Below, in pieces: positions 38,813 through 47,215 of a DNA stretch of 64,000 bases. The notes beneath the pieces are model-generated. The model saw nothing but the letters and a program-made list of their open reading frames with translations, did no database searches and had not been told where the DNA came from. The position numbers were made by a program, and so were the translations under genes. How positions within the stretch are numbered: the first letter of the stretch is position 1; each line of letters begins with the position of its first letter. The stretch lies in contig NZ_JAEPWN010000007.1 in the NCBI RefSeq assembly GCF_016654005.1, positions 1 through 64,000 of the forward strand, written 5' to 3'. This stretch comes from Brevundimonas nasdae. Its GTDB lineage: Bacteria > Pseudomonadota > Alphaproteobacteria > Caulobacterales > Caulobacteraceae.

Positions 38813-39658
38813 TTATCCGGTTCCGGCCCCTCTCTGGAAGCTCTCGACCAGGCTTCCAGCCACCAGTCTCCAGCCGTCCACCAGCACGAAGAAGATCAGT
38901 TTGAACGGCAGGGATACAACCACCGGAGGCAGCATCATCATGCCCATGGACATCAGCACGCTGGCCACCACCAAATCGATCACAAGGAACGGAACGAAAA
39001 GGAGAAATCCTATTTCAAACGCCTTCTTCAACTCGCTGATCATGAAGGCCGGCGTGACGACCCGAAGTGGCAAGTCCTGCAGGTTCGGGGTCGGCTGGAC
39101 CTGGCTCAAACGGGTGAACAGGGCCAGGTCCGCGCGGTCCACCTGACCCAGCATGAAAGTCTTCACAGGTTCCGACGCCTGATCGAAGGCCTGGGGCAGT
39201 TCGATCTGCTGATCCATCAGCGGACGGATGCCCGAATCATAGGCGTCCTGCCAGGTCGGGGCCATGACGATGGCGCTCAGGAACAGCGAAAGCGAGATCA
39301 GAACGGCGTTCGGGGGCGACTGCTGCAGGCCCAGCGCCGTGCGCAGCAGCGACAGAACCACGACGATGCGCACGAAGCTGGTGGTCATGATGACGATGGA
39401 CGGGGCCAGCGACAGCACCGTCATCAGCCCGACCAGCTGGACGACGCGCTGGGTCAGGCCCGCGCCGTTGCCCAGGTCGATATTGATGGCCGAACCGCCC
39501 TGAGCCGCCTGTTGGGCCAGGGCCGCCACGGGCCAGGCCAGACAGACAAGGGTGGTGAACAGCGACAGAATGGCGGCGCGTTTCAGCTCCGCGCCCGTGG
39601 GTGTGGCGAAGAGGCTCTCCCTCCCGCCGCGGGGGAGACGTCTGGGCAAGGATTTCAC
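38813..39658 (-). CDS. fliP: flagellar type III export protein FliP
   Basis: This 281-residue protein is one of the export-gate subunits of the flagellar secretion system. A signal sequence (LFTTLVCLAWPVAALAQ) is followed by FliP helices including MTVLSLAPSIVIMTTSFVRI, and the C-terminal signature MGMMMLPPVVVSLPFKLIFF. It starts at a GTG overlapping the fliO stop (GTGA), so translation is coupled. The N-terminal ~35 residues before the signal core are arginine-rich and variable. Confidence 0.97.
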   Translation of the reverse strand: MKSLPRRLPRGGRESLFATPTGAELKRAAILSLFTTLVCLAWPVAALAQQAAQGGSAINIDLGNGAGLTQRVVQLVGLMTVLSLAPSIVIMTTSFVRIVVVLSLLRTALGLQQSPPNAVLISLSLFLSAIVMAPTWQDAYDSGIRPLMDQQIELPQAFDQASEPVKTFMLGQVDRADLALFTRLSQVQPTPNLQDLPLRVVTPAFMISELKKAFEIGFLLFVPFLVIDLVVASVLMSMGMMMLPPVVVSLPFKLIFFVLVDGWRLVAGSLVESFQRGAGTG

Positions 39659-39930
39659 TGGATCGCTCCCGGCTGGCGGGGTTCGATCAGTTCGCGGCCT
39701 TCGCCCAGCAGGATCAGGCGCTCCTCGTCATCGACCCGCACCAGAACCAGACGGCGCGCCGGGTCCAGAACCAGGGTCTCGACCACCTGCAGCCGCCGGG
39801 CGCCTTTTTCGGCGCTGAGACGGGCCATCAGCTTGGGCGCATAGCGACGCGCGGCCCAGGCGGCGACGCCGATCAGACCGAGGGTGAAGGCCAGGCCGAA
39901 GACGGCACGGGCAAGATCGAGGAAATTCAT
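39655..39930 (-). CDS. fliO: flagellar biosynthesis protein FliO
   Basis: This 91-residue protein has one transmembrane helix (ARAVFGLAFTLGLIGVAAWA) followed by a basic cytoplasmic domain with RRLQVVETLVLDPARRLVLV and EERLILLGEGRELI, typical of FliO. It helps assemble the FliP ring. The ATG at 39930 was chosen because upstream sequence belongs to the divergent flgB promoter region. It is first in the fliO-fliP operon. Confidence 0.92.
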   Translation of the reverse strand: MNFLDLARAVFGLAFTLGLIGVAAWAARRYAPKLMARLSAEKGARRLQVVETLVLDPARRLVLVRVDDEERLILLGEGRELIEPRQPGAIQ

Positions 39931-39970
39931 ACGCTTATGGCCCCGCGCGGTCGGCGCTGTCCCATAAGTC

Positions 39971-40018
39971 TTAACCACCACGGTTAACGAGCCGTTGAGA
40001 TAACGGCCTATTAACCAT
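39971..40018. promoter_or_regulatory. CtrA-like binding sites between fliO and flgB
   Basis: ATAA-N7-TTAAC (40000-40015) differs by one base from the Caulobacter CtrA box TTAA-N7-TTAAC. It overlaps the half-site TTAACCAT (40011-40018). Upstream lies the perfect palindrome TTAACC-ACCAC-GGTTAA (39971-39987). Position between divergent flagellar operons supports cell-cycle control by CtrA (inference from Caulobacter). Confidence 0.6.
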
Positions 40019-40071
40019 GCACGCGGCATTTTCTGCCCATCGCGCGCATCCGCGTTGCACGGGAGACCGCC

Positions 40072-40485
40072 ATGGGCGTCGCCGACATACCTCTGCTGGG
40101 CCAGATCAAGGGCCGTCTGGGCTGGCTGGACGAGCGCCAGCGCCTGATCGCGGAGAACGTGGCCAACTCGGACACGCCTGGCTTCGTCGGGCGTGACCTG
40201 AAGATGCCGACCGACTTCGCCGCAGCCATGCGCTCGCGCGGCGGCGGCGCGGTGCAGATGGAGCGCGCCAGCGGCGCCCATTTCACGCCGCCGGGATCGG
40301 GCTATCGGTTCGAGACGACCAAGTCGCCGGATTCGGAAACCACGATGGACGGCAACTCGGTCGTGGTCGAAGAGCAGATGCTGAAGATGGCCGAGAGCCG
40401 CATGGCCTATGACGCGGCCATCGGCTTCTATCAGAAGTCCATGTCGATGATTCGTCTGGCGGCCAAGAAGCCCGGCGCGGGCTGA
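40072..40485 (+). CDS. flgB: flagellar basal-body rod protein FlgB
   Basis: This 137-residue proximal rod protein has the rod-family N-terminal LDERQRLIAENVANSDTPGF, variable centre and a C-terminal amphipathic helix (MLKMAESRMAYDAAIGFYQK). It is exported by the flagellar type III system to build the rod. GGGAG precedes the ATG. It heads the flgB-flgC-fliE operon. Confidence 0.96.
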   Translation: MGVADIPLLGQIKGRLGWLDERQRLIAENVANSDTPGFVGRDLKMPTDFAAAMRSRGGGAVQMERASGAHFTPPGSGYRFETTKSPDSETTMDGNSVVVEEQMLKMAESRMAYDAAIGFYQKSMSMIRLAAKKPGAG

Positions 40486-40496
40486 GGAACTGATCC

Positions 40497-40916
40497 ATGC
40501 CTGATCCCATTCCGCCCTCGAACAGCGCCATGGCCGTCGCGGCTTCGGCGCTCAAGGCGCAGCAGTCGCGGATGCGCGTCATCGCCGAGAACATCGCCAA
40601 CGCCCAGTCGACGGCCCGCACGCCGGGCGGCGAGCCGTACCGCCGTCAGATCCCCGTCTTCCAGCCGCGTGAAGTCGACGGCGCCACGGGCGTGGCCCTG
40701 GCCGAGGTTCGCCCCGATCAAGGCGACTTCAAGATGGACTATGATCCGTCGCACCCGGCGGCGAACGCCCAGGGCTATGTCCTGCGTCCCAATGTCGACA
40801 CCCTGGTCGAGGCGATGGACATGCGCGAGGCGCAGCGGGCCTATGAGGCCAATCTGAACGTCATCGAGACGGCGCGGTCGATGGACGCCCGCACCCTCGA
40901 CATCATCAAGCGCTGA
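40497..40916 (+). CDS. flgC: flagellar basal-body rod protein FlgC
   Basis: This 139-residue rod protein has the family N-terminus ALKAQQSRMRVIAENIANAQ, the internal YRRQIPVFQ, and the C-terminal MREAQRAYEANLNVIETARS helix. It starts 11 bases after flgB and is followed 14 bases later by fliE, so all three are cotranscribed. Confidence 0.97.
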   Translation: MPDPIPPSNSAMAVAASALKAQQSRMRVIAENIANAQSTARTPGGEPYRRQIPVFQPREVDGATGVALAEVRPDQGDFKMDYDPSHPAANAQGYVLRPNVDTLVEAMDMREAQRAYEANLNVIETARSMDARTLDIIKR

Positions 40917-40930
40917 GGAGGGCTTAAGTC

Positions 40931-41239
40931 ATGAACCCCATGATGGCCGCCCGCGCCTACGCCGCCGTTCAGGGCGTCGCCATGCCCACCGCGCCCGCCG
41001 CCCAGGCGCCTGGCGTCGGCGACGGCGGCTTCGCCGACCTAGTCAAAAACGCCATGACCGACATGGCCCAGCAGTCGAAGGCGGCGGAAACCCAGATGGC
41101 CAGCTCCATTCAGGGACAGGGCAATCTGATCGACGTGGTCACGGCGCTGAGTTCGGCCGAGGCTTCGCTGGAAACCGTCATCTCGGTCCGCGATCAGGTC
41201 ATCTCGGCCTACAAGGAAATCATGGCGATGCCGCTGTAA
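40931..41239 (+). CDS. fliE: flagellar hook-basal body protein FliE
   Basis: This 102-residue protein links the MS ring and export gate to the rod. The C-terminal signature [20 protein letters not shown] then [15 protein letters not shown] is diagnostic. AGGAGG, nearly the consensus ribosome site, precedes the ATG. It ends the flgBC-fliE operon; the next gene is convergent. Confidence 0.96.
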   Translation: MNPMMAARAYAAVQGVAMPTAPAAQAPGVGDGGFADLVKNAMTDMAQQSKAAETQMASSIQGQGNLIDVVTALSSAEASLETVISVRDQVISAYKEIMAMPL

Positions 41240-41255
41240 GGCGGGCTCGTCGGCC

Positions 41256-42065
41256 TTACAGCGGGTGACGGCTGATCGTCACCTTGGAGCGCCCGCCCGC
41301 CGTCTGCATTAGTTCGCGCGCGGTTCCTTCCAGGCGCAGGCCCGTCAGCACGCCGGTCGCATAGGCGCCGGTGTCCACCCCGATGCGGCGATAGTCGGCG
41401 TGAACCGCCTCTGACGGCGTATGGCCGTGAACCACCACCCGCTCGAACGGTTCGGGGTTCTCCAGAAAGGCCTGACGCACCCACATCAGCTGGCGCGGGT
41501 CCTGCTGGTCCAGCGGCACGCCCGGCTCGGCCCCGGCATGGGCGAAGAAATAGTCGCCGATAGAGACGCTGTACTGCAGGCCGTTCAGGAAGGCGCGCTG
41601 GCGGTCGCCGACGGCGGCGTTCAGCGCCTCGCAGGCTGCGGCCCAGCCCTCGGCGTCGGTCTTCAGCATCGGCGGAATGACGCCATAGGACAGCAGGGCT
41701 TCGCGCCCGCCATAGTCGCACCAGCCCGGCCCCAGCTCCGGGTCGGTCAGGAAGGCCTCCATGCGCTCTTCGTGGTTGCCGCGCAGGAAATGGGTCTCGA
41801 TCAGGCCTTCGGCCTTGATGGCGGCCAGGCGGTCGATGACGCCCTTCGAATCCGGTCCCCGGTCGATGTAGTCGCCCAGGAAGACGATGACCTTTCGCCG
41901 CGCAGGCGAGCGGATCAGGTCCTCGATCATCGCATCCGCCAGCGGCTCCAGCAGATCCAGACGTCCATGCACGTCGCCGACGGCCCAGACGACGGTGTCG
42001 TCCGGGATCGCGGCGGTGCGCGCAGGCGCGGCCTTTGGGCGGGATTTGAACAGCTTGCCGAACAT
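41256..42065 (-). CDS. calcineurin-like metallophosphoesterase (Ser/Thr phosphatase type)
   Basis: This 269-residue enzyme of the PPP/ApaH-like superfamily has all metal-binding motifs: GDVHGRLD, GDYIDRGPDS, RGNHEERM and VHGHTPSEA. It hydrolyses phosphomonoesters or dinucleoside tetraphosphates; the sequence does not decide. No membrane segment is present. It is convergent with fliE and 46 bases downstream of the polysaccharide export gene on the same strand, so it may share that transcript. Confidence 0.9.
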   Translation of the reverse strand: MFGKLFKSRPKAAPARTAAIPDDTVVWAVGDVHGRLDLLEPLADAMIEDLIRSPARRKVIVFLGDYIDRGPDSKGVIDRLAAIKAEGLIETHFLRGNHEERMEAFLTDPELGPGWCDYGGREALLSYGVIPPMLKTDAEGWAAACEALNAAVGDRQRAFLNGLQYSVSIGDYFFAHAGAEPGVPLDQQDPRQLMWVRQAFLENPEPFERVVVHGHTPSEAVHADYRRIGVDTGAYATGVLTGLRLEGTARELMQTAGGRSKVTISRHPL

Positions 42066-42111
42066 CAGGCCTTGATCAGCGGTCTGGCGACGCTTGGCAA
42101 GCGTCGTCTCA

Positions 42112-42714
42112 TCAGAAGAAGCGTTCGCCGATGCGGATGGTGTCGCCCGGCGCCACCTGGGTGGCGGTGGTCAGCGGGAAGGCCTGTTCGCCCACGCCGT
42201 CCGCGCGCTTGATGTAAACCACGCGGGTGTTGGCGCGGTACGAGAAGCCCTCGGCCGTCGCCACGGCGTTCAGCACCGTCAGATTGTTGGTGTACGGATA
42301 TTCGCCCGGCTTCTTCACTTCGCCCAGGATGTAGAAGGGGCGATAGTTCAGCACTTCGGCGGAAACGCGCGGCTCGTTGATATAGCCCTGGCGCAGGGCC
42401 TGGGCGATTTCTTCCTGGAACTGGCCGATGGTCAGGCCGGCGGCCTGAACTTCGCCGATCAGGGGCAGGGAGACCTTGCCGCTGCCGCCGACGATGAACT
42501 CGCCGGTCAGGGCTTCTTCGCCGAAGACGTTGACGCGGACCTTGTCTGCGGCGCCCAGGCGATACTCCGGCACCGAACGGACGGCGACGGGCTCATCGCC
42601 CGACGGAGCGATGATGGCCGCCAGGGATTCGGCGCCCGCCGGCGACGAGGCGCAGCCGGACACGCCGACAACCAGCATCAGGCCCACAAGCCCTGCGCGC
42701 AACCAATTCAGCAT
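42112..42714 (-). CDS. short Wza-type polysaccharide export lipoprotein
   Basis: This 200-residue outer-membrane lipoprotein has a signal with lipobox GVSGC (Cys21). The Poly_export domain follows (EYRLGAADKVRVNVFGEEAL) and a SLBB-like segment (YILGEVKKPGEYPYTNNLTV). It has only one SLBB and lacks the C-terminal transmembrane helix of classical Wza, like the shorter GumB/HfsD-type secretins. It exports capsule, exopolysaccharide or holdfast. No chain-length tyrosine kinase or glycosyltransferase is next to it. Confidence 0.88.
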   Translation of the reverse strand: MLNWLRAGLVGLMLVVGVSGCASSPAGAESLAAIIAPSGDEPVAVRSVPEYRLGAADKVRVNVFGEEALTGEFIVGGSGKVSLPLIGEVQAAGLTIGQFQEEIAQALRQGYINEPRVSAEVLNYRPFYILGEVKKPGEYPYTNNLTVLNAVATAEGFSYRANTRVVYIKRADGVGEQAFPLTTATQVAPGDTIRIGERFF

Positions 42715-43010
42715 TTGTAGCTGTCCCCGATCGAAACTTGGCCTTTCTATAGCGTAAGGTGAAGTCCATTTCCAAGTCATCGATGACTGCAGCGCAGCAT
42801 TGGGGGCCCGGCGGCGATTACGGCCCGATCTTCAAGCGCGGTCTGTCAGTCATTCGCCCCTGGATGAAAAGCGCCTGTACGGATGATCGCAGATTTTGCG
42901 TTGCGGGCGCGCGGACTGTAAGCGGTGCAGGCGCGGGTCCGCCGCTTCGATGTTCGAATGCGTCGGATCAGCGCATGAGGACGCTGCGGCGTCGGCGGGG
43001 AGCATCTTTC
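42715..43010. other. divergent intergenic region
   Basis: Nearly 300 bases separate the export lipoprotein gene and the divergent TPR-like gene. Open frames run through part of it but no start with a ribosome site is evident, and I see no clear hairpin or operator. It should contain the promoters of both genes. Confidence 0.4.
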
Positions 43011-43595
43011 ATGAAGCCTAGCGTCGTCTATGGACTGAAGCTCAGCGCCGCTGCTGTTCTGGCGGGCGCCTGCGTCCTGTCGGCAGGGGCGGCCGCCCTG
43101 ACGCTGGGCGGCGGGTCCGAGCTGATGGATCTGGCGGGCCTGCATGAGAACCGGGCCGAGGCCCTGCTGGCGGAAAGTCCGCCGAACACAGAGGCCGCCG
43201 TCGCCGAAACCAAGGCCGCACTGGCCCAGGCGCCGATGAACGCAGCGGCCTGGGCGCGGCTGGCCTATATCGACCGCAGCCGCTCGACCGTCATGACCCC
43301 GGCGGCGCTGGACAATCTTGAGCGGTCCTATGCGGTGGCGCCGTATGGGCCGGACATCAGCCGCTGGCGCGTGCGCTATATGTTCGAACACTGGTCGGAG
43401 CTGACGCCGTCGCTGCGCAGCCAGGCGTCGGACGAACTGCGTGTCCTGTCGCGCTATCGCGGCGGAGTGGCCCGTGACACGATCCGCACCATCGAGAACC
43501 CCTCTGGTCGTCTGGCCGCCGAGATGATCCGTCGGCTGGGACAGGGCGACGCCCGACGCGATCGCGAAGCCCGCGAGGCGGCCGAGGCGGCCTGA
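43011..43595 (+). CDS. exported TPR-like protein, unknown
   Basis: This 194-residue protein has a signal peptide or anchor (MKPSVVYGLKLSAAAVLAGA onward). A helical domain follows with AAVAETKAALAQAPMNAAAW, ARLAYIDRS and DNLERSYAVAPYGPDISRWR, resembling two TPR units. The C-terminus is charged (ARRDREAREAAEAA). It is divergent from the Wza-type gene, and such TPR proteins commonly accompany polysaccharide export systems, so a role there is possible. ATG at 43011 chosen for the signal sequence. Family not recognised. Confidence 0.65.
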   Translation: MKPSVVYGLKLSAAAVLAGACVLSAGAAALTLGGGSELMDLAGLHENRAEALLAESPPNTEAAVAETKAALAQAPMNAAAWARLAYIDRSRSTVMTPAALDNLERSYAVAPYGPDISRWRVRYMFEHWSELTPSLRSQASDELRVLSRYRGGVARDTIRTIENPSGRLAAEMIRRLGQGDARRDREAREAAEAA

Positions 43596-43753
43596 TCTCA
43601 AAGGCGATCTGCACGCCTTTGCTCGCCAATGGGTGTGGCTCCAGCACCACCGTAGCGGTTCGGACGCCCGTCGTTTCTCGCGGGGGCGGTATTTGCTGCA
43701 ACGATGTGATATGCGCCCTGTTGAAAACTAGCTGGGCTGTATTCGAGGGGCGC

Positions 43754-44884
43754 ATGACGACGAACGAGGACGTGATCCTGACAGGCTCGACCTTTGTCGA
43801 TCGCATCCGTGTCGTCGCTCGGCGTCTGGGCGCCCGCATGGCGTTCAGCGAGCTGACGCCCATGCTGGTCTCGCTGCTGGGCGTATTGTTCATCCTGTCC
43901 CTGTCCGGCGCGGTGCTTCTGACCCAGCGTCTGGAGGAGCTGGCCGGTCAGTCGGCCCAGACCATCGGCTTGCCGGCGTCGGTCCCCATGGTCCAGCAGC
44001 GCCCGCTGGAGTTCACCCTGTCCCCGGACGAGGTGATGCCGATTTCGGAGGATGAGGCCCGCGCCTTCAACGCCGGACTGCCGTTCTCGACCCTGCCGAT
44101 CCTGGCTGCAAAGCCCTTCATCATCCCGGCCGACCGGCTGGAGGACTACACCCGCGCCGTCGATTGCCTGGCCGCCGCCGTCTATTATGAGGCCGCCTCG
44201 GAAACGACCGAGGGTCAGGCCGCCGTGGCCCAGGTGGTGCTGAACCGCGTGCGTCACCCGGCCTATCCCAGCACGGTCTGCGGCGTGGTCTTCCAGGGTT
44301 CGGAGCGTCCGACCGGCTGCCAGTTCAGCTTTACCTGCGACGGCGCCATGAACCGGGTTCCCTCGATCGAGGGCTGGGCGCGGGCCAAGGCCGTGGCGTC
44401 GTCGGCCCTGAACGGCTCGGTCGCCGCGGGCGTGGGCATGGCGACCCACTACCACACCGACTATGTCGCGCCTTACTGGGCCGAGCGTCTGGTCAAGATG
44501 CGCCAGATCGGGGCGCACATCTTCTATCGCTGGGCCGGGACCTGGGGTCTGCCGGGCGCCTTCACCGTGCGTCATGGCGATGTGGAGCCGACCATCGCCC
44601 AGATGGCGGCCCTGTCCGCACCGCTGGAGGCGTTGGACCTGACGGCGGAGCTGCCGCTGCCGAGCGAGCCGATCGCGCCGATCATCCTGCGCGCGCCGCC
44701 GCCCGCCATCGTCGTCGTCGAACCGCACGAGGAGCACGCCGCCGCCGTCCACGCCGCCGCCCCCGCGCCGGTCGCCGCTCCGCCTGCGCCGCCGCCCGGC
44801 CCGACCATCATGGCCAGCCCCCTGACGCCGCCGCAGGCCGGTCAGCCCGAGCGTCGCCGCTCGCGCATCGCCACCCCCTTCTAG
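43754..44884 (+). CDS. membrane-anchored SleB-type cell wall hydrolase
   Basis: This 376-residue protein has a single N-terminal transmembrane helix (LTPMLVSLLGVLFILSLSGA). A hydrolase_2/SleB domain at about residues 135-260 has LAAAVYYEAASETTEGQAAV, with the catalytic Glu in YYEAASE, and QFSFTCDG. A proline/alanine-rich tail follows. SleB-type enzymes are lytic transglycosylases or amidases acting on peptidoglycan. The stop codon is shared with the convergent SDR gene through the palindrome CTAG. Confidence 0.88.
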   Translation: MTTNEDVILTGSTFVDRIRVVARRLGARMAFSELTPMLVSLLGVLFILSLSGAVLLTQRLEELAGQSAQTIGLPASVPMVQQRPLEFTLSPDEVMPISEDEARAFNAGLPFSTLPILAAKPFIIPADRLEDYTRAVDCLAAAVYYEAASETTEGQAAVAQVVLNRVRHPAYPSTVCGVVFQGSERPTGCQFSFTCDGAMNRVPSIEGWARAKAVASSALNGSVAAGVGMATHYHTDYVAPYWAERLVKMRQIGAHIFYRWAGTWGLPGAFTVRHGDVEPTIAQMAALSAPLEALDLTAELPLPSEPIAPIILRAPPPAIVVVEPHEEHAAAVHAAAPAPVAAPPAPPPGPTIMASPLTPPQAGQPERRRSRIATPF

Positions 44885-45780
44885 GATCGGCTTTCCCGCG
44901 CCAGCATCGCCTCGATATCGGCGATCAGGCCGGGTCCGGTCGGCGACCAGTCCAGTTCGCGGCGGGTGATGTCGCTGGAGGCCGACATTTCCTTGCCCGC
45001 GAAGGCGGCCAGATGTCCCAGACTTTGCGCCGCCTCGTCTGGCGACAGCGAGACGACAGGCAGGCCCAGGCCCCGTCCGACCGTTGCGGCGATCTGGCGG
45101 AAGGGCAGGGCGTTCTCCGCCGTCGCATGATAACGGCGGCCGGCCTGGCCTTTCTCCAGCGCCAGCCGGTAAAGACGCGCCGCATCCCCGACATGGGCCG
45201 CCGACCAGTTGTTCAGCCCGCCGCCGACATAGGCGGACACGCCGGTGCGCCGCGCCAGTGCAACGACGTCGGACACCAGCCCCTGTCTGACGGTGTCGTG
45301 AATCTGCGACAGGCGCACGATGCGGACATTCACCCCGGCCTGCAGCAGCCGTTCGCCCGCCTGTTCCGAGGCCACGCGCGGATTGGGCGAGGCGGGGTCG
45401 AACTGATCCTCGCGGGCTGGGCGGTCGGACGTCAGCATTCCCATGGGCGTCGCGGAGGTGATGATCAGCGGGCGGTCTGACCCGGTCAACGCCTGACCCA
45501 GCGCATCGACCGCGCGGGCGTCCTTGCGGCAGTTCTCGGCGAACCGCGAGAAGTCGTGGTCGAAGGCGGTGTGGATCACGCCGTCGCATTGTCCGGCGCC
45601 CTGGCGCAAACTGTCCAGGTCGGCGATGTCGCCCCGGTGCGGTTCGGCCCCGGCGTTTCGCAGCCGCTGTTCGCCTGCCTCAGACCGTGCAAGGCCCAGA
45701 ACCTGATGCCCGGCCCTGAGCAGTTCCGGGACGATGGCCGAGCCGATGAAGCCGGTCGCGCCGGTCAGGAAGATACGCAT
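44881..45780 (-). CDS. extended SDR family NAD(P)-dependent oxidoreductase
   Basis: This 299-residue Rossmann protein opens with the nucleotide-binding TGATGFIGSAIVPELLRAGH and has the atypical-SDR features GDIADLDSL and the mid-segment ITSATPMGML. The usual YxxxK catalytic pair is not evident; the region reads ASEQAGERLLQAG, so it may be an atypical SDR used for reduction or binding only. It is divergent from an XRE regulator, which likely controls it. The substrate is unknown. Confidence 0.85.
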   Translation of the reverse strand: MRIFLTGATGFIGSAIVPELLRAGHQVLGLARSEAGEQRLRNAGAEPHRGDIADLDSLRQGAGQCDGVIHTAFDHDFSRFAENCRKDARAVDALGQALTGSDRPLIITSATPMGMLTSDRPAREDQFDPASPNPRVASEQAGERLLQAGVNVRIVRLSQIHDTVRQGLVSDVVALARRTGVSAYVGGGLNNWSAAHVGDAARLYRLALEKGQAGRRYHATAENALPFRQIAATVGRGLGLPVVSLSPDEAAQSLGHLAAFAGKEMSASSDITRRELDWSPTGPGLIADIEAMLARESRS

Positions 45781-45833
45781 GACTCTGAACTCCGATCTTG
45801 TCGGAGGTCAGGAAAGACCGCATTCTGATCCTG

Positions 45834-45862
45834 TTAAAGCCGTGACTTTATCCTATTATAAT
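45834..45862 (+). promoter_or_regulatory. possible promoter of the XRE regulator gene
   Basis: A perfect TATAAT (45857-45862) lies 15 bases before the ATG at 45878, with TTAAAG (45834-45839) 17 bases upstream as a weak -35 element. The short distance to the start would leave a near-leaderless message. Confidence 0.35.
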
Positions 45863-45877
45863 GACTGGCAGGACCGC

Positions 45878-46726
45878 ATGACAGATACGTCGGGGACGCC
45901 GCTGGGCGCCTATCTGCGCGACCGCCGCGCCCGGATCGATCCGGCGGCGCTGGGCCTGCCGACGGGGCGTCGTCGCACGCCGGGCCTGCGCCGCGAGGAG
46001 GTGGCGCAGCGCGCCAACATCAGCCCCACCTGGTACGCCTGGCTGGAGCAGGGGCGGGGCGGCGCGCCCTCCGCCGAGGTGCTGGACCGGATCGCGGTCG
46101 GCCTGATGTTGACCGAGGCGGAGCGCGAGCATCTGTTCATGTTGGGTCTTGGCCGTCCGCCGCAGGTCCGTTATCGCGCCGTGGAAGGCGTCACGCCCCG
46201 GCTGCAACGCCTGCTGGATGCGTTCGAGGTCAGTCCCGCCCTGATCAAGACGGCGACCTGGGACGTGGTGGCCTGGAACCGCGCCGCCGCCGCCGTCCTG
46301 ACCGACTATGGGGCGCTGGCGCCGCGCGAACGCAACATTCTGAAGCTGATCTTCGGTTCATCCCGCAGCCGCACCGCCCCGGCCGATTGGCAGGACATGG
46401 CCCGCTTTGTCGTTGCGGCCTTCCGCGCCGATGCGGCCCGCGCCGGGGCCGTGTCCGAGGTCGCGGATCTGGTCGCCGAACTGTGCGCCTCAAGCCCCGA
46501 GTTCGAGGCCATGTGGCGCGATAACGAGGTCCGCATTTACGGCGAGGGGACCAAACGCCTGAACCATCCGCTGGCCGGGGAGATCATGCTGGAGTTCTCC
46601 AGTTTCGCCGTGGACGCCCGGCCGGACCTGGGCCTGATCGTCTATAATCCGGTGACGCCGCAGGATGCCGAGCGGATACGGACGCTGTGTGGCCAGGCTT
46701 GCCAATCCGGTCGCGGCGCGCTGTAG
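45878..46726 (+). CDS. XRE family regulator with MmyB-like ligand domain
   Basis: This 282-residue protein has an N-terminal Cro/CI helix-turn-helix: PGLRREEVAQRANISPTWYA then WLEQGRGGAPS. The MmyB-like C-terminal domain follows (ALIKTATWDVVAWNRAAAAV and PLAGEIMLEFSSFAVDARPD). Members regulate neighbouring oxidoreductase genes, which fits the divergent SDR gene 97 bp away. The ATG at 45878 precedes MTDTSGTPLGAYLRDRRARI, the normal family opening. Confidence 0.9.
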   Translation: MTDTSGTPLGAYLRDRRARIDPAALGLPTGRRRTPGLRREEVAQRANISPTWYAWLEQGRGGAPSAEVLDRIAVGLMLTEAEREHLFMLGLGRPPQVRYRAVEGVTPRLQRLLDAFEVSPALIKTATWDVVAWNRAAAAVLTDYGALAPRERNILKLIFGSSRSRTAPADWQDMARFVVAAFRADAARAGAVSEVADLVAELCASSPEFEAMWRDNEVRIYGEGTKRLNHPLAGEIMLEFSSFAVDARPDLGLIVYNPVTPQDAERIRTLCGQACQSGRGAL

Positions 46727-46735
46727 AGACTGAGG

Positions 46736-47209
46736 ATGCGCCAGGCCATCCTCATCATCGATGTTCAACCCAGTTTTTCGCCGCCCGAACCCCTTGTGCG
46801 CGACATTACGGCCCTGGCCGCGACCCTGCCTTCGGTCGCCACGGTCGAGCGCCACGACGAGACGGTCACCCCGTTTGAGGCGCAGCTGGGATGGAAGCCG
46901 GGGCTGAGCGACGACAGTCTGGTTCCGGCCGACCGGGTCTTCGTCAAGCACGGCTATCTGCCGCCGCCCGAACTGATCACCCATCTGAAGACGTTGGACG
47001 TGGAGCGGGTGCTGGTCTGCGGCATCCAGGCGGACACCTGCGTGCTGGGGGCGGGCTATTGCCTGTTCGATGCGGGCCTTAGGCCGACTCTGCTGTCCTG
47101 GCTGACGGTCGGTTCGTCGCTGGACCGATCCGGCGAACTGGGCGCACGGCTGTGGGCGCACCATTTCGGCCCGGTGTTGCGCTCGCCCCAGGAACTGACG
47201 CTGGACTGA
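46736..47209 (+). CDS. isochorismatase family cysteine hydrolase
   Basis: This 157-residue protein of the isochorismatase/nicotinamidase superfamily carries the triad Asp9 (LIIDVQPSF), Lys71 (VFVKHGY) and Cys102 (CGIQADTCVLGAG). It is shorter than most members. It hydrolyses an amide, carbamate or vinyl ether. It starts nine bases after the XRE gene and probably shares its transcript. The substrate is unknown. Confidence 0.88.
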   Translation: MRQAILIIDVQPSFSPPEPLVRDITALAATLPSVATVERHDETVTPFEAQLGWKPGLSDDSLVPADRVFVKHGYLPPPELITHLKTLDVERVLVCGIQADTCVLGAGYCLFDAGLRPTLLSWLTVGSSLDRSGELGARLWAHHFGPVLRSPQELTLD

Positions 47210-47215
47210 ACGTCG

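Noticed and set aside
40021..40060. A sigma-54 promoter upstream of flgB
   Set aside because: No GG-N10-GC pair with correct spacing was found; GGCATTTTCTGC has the wrong distance.
45013..45480. Plus-strand frame inside the SDR gene
   Set aside because: No motif or ribosome site; the minus-strand SDR has the Rossmann signature.
43598..45589. A 663-codon minus-strand frame across the SleB-type and SDR genes
   Set aside because: It spans two convergent genes with strong motifs and shows no conserved domain itself.
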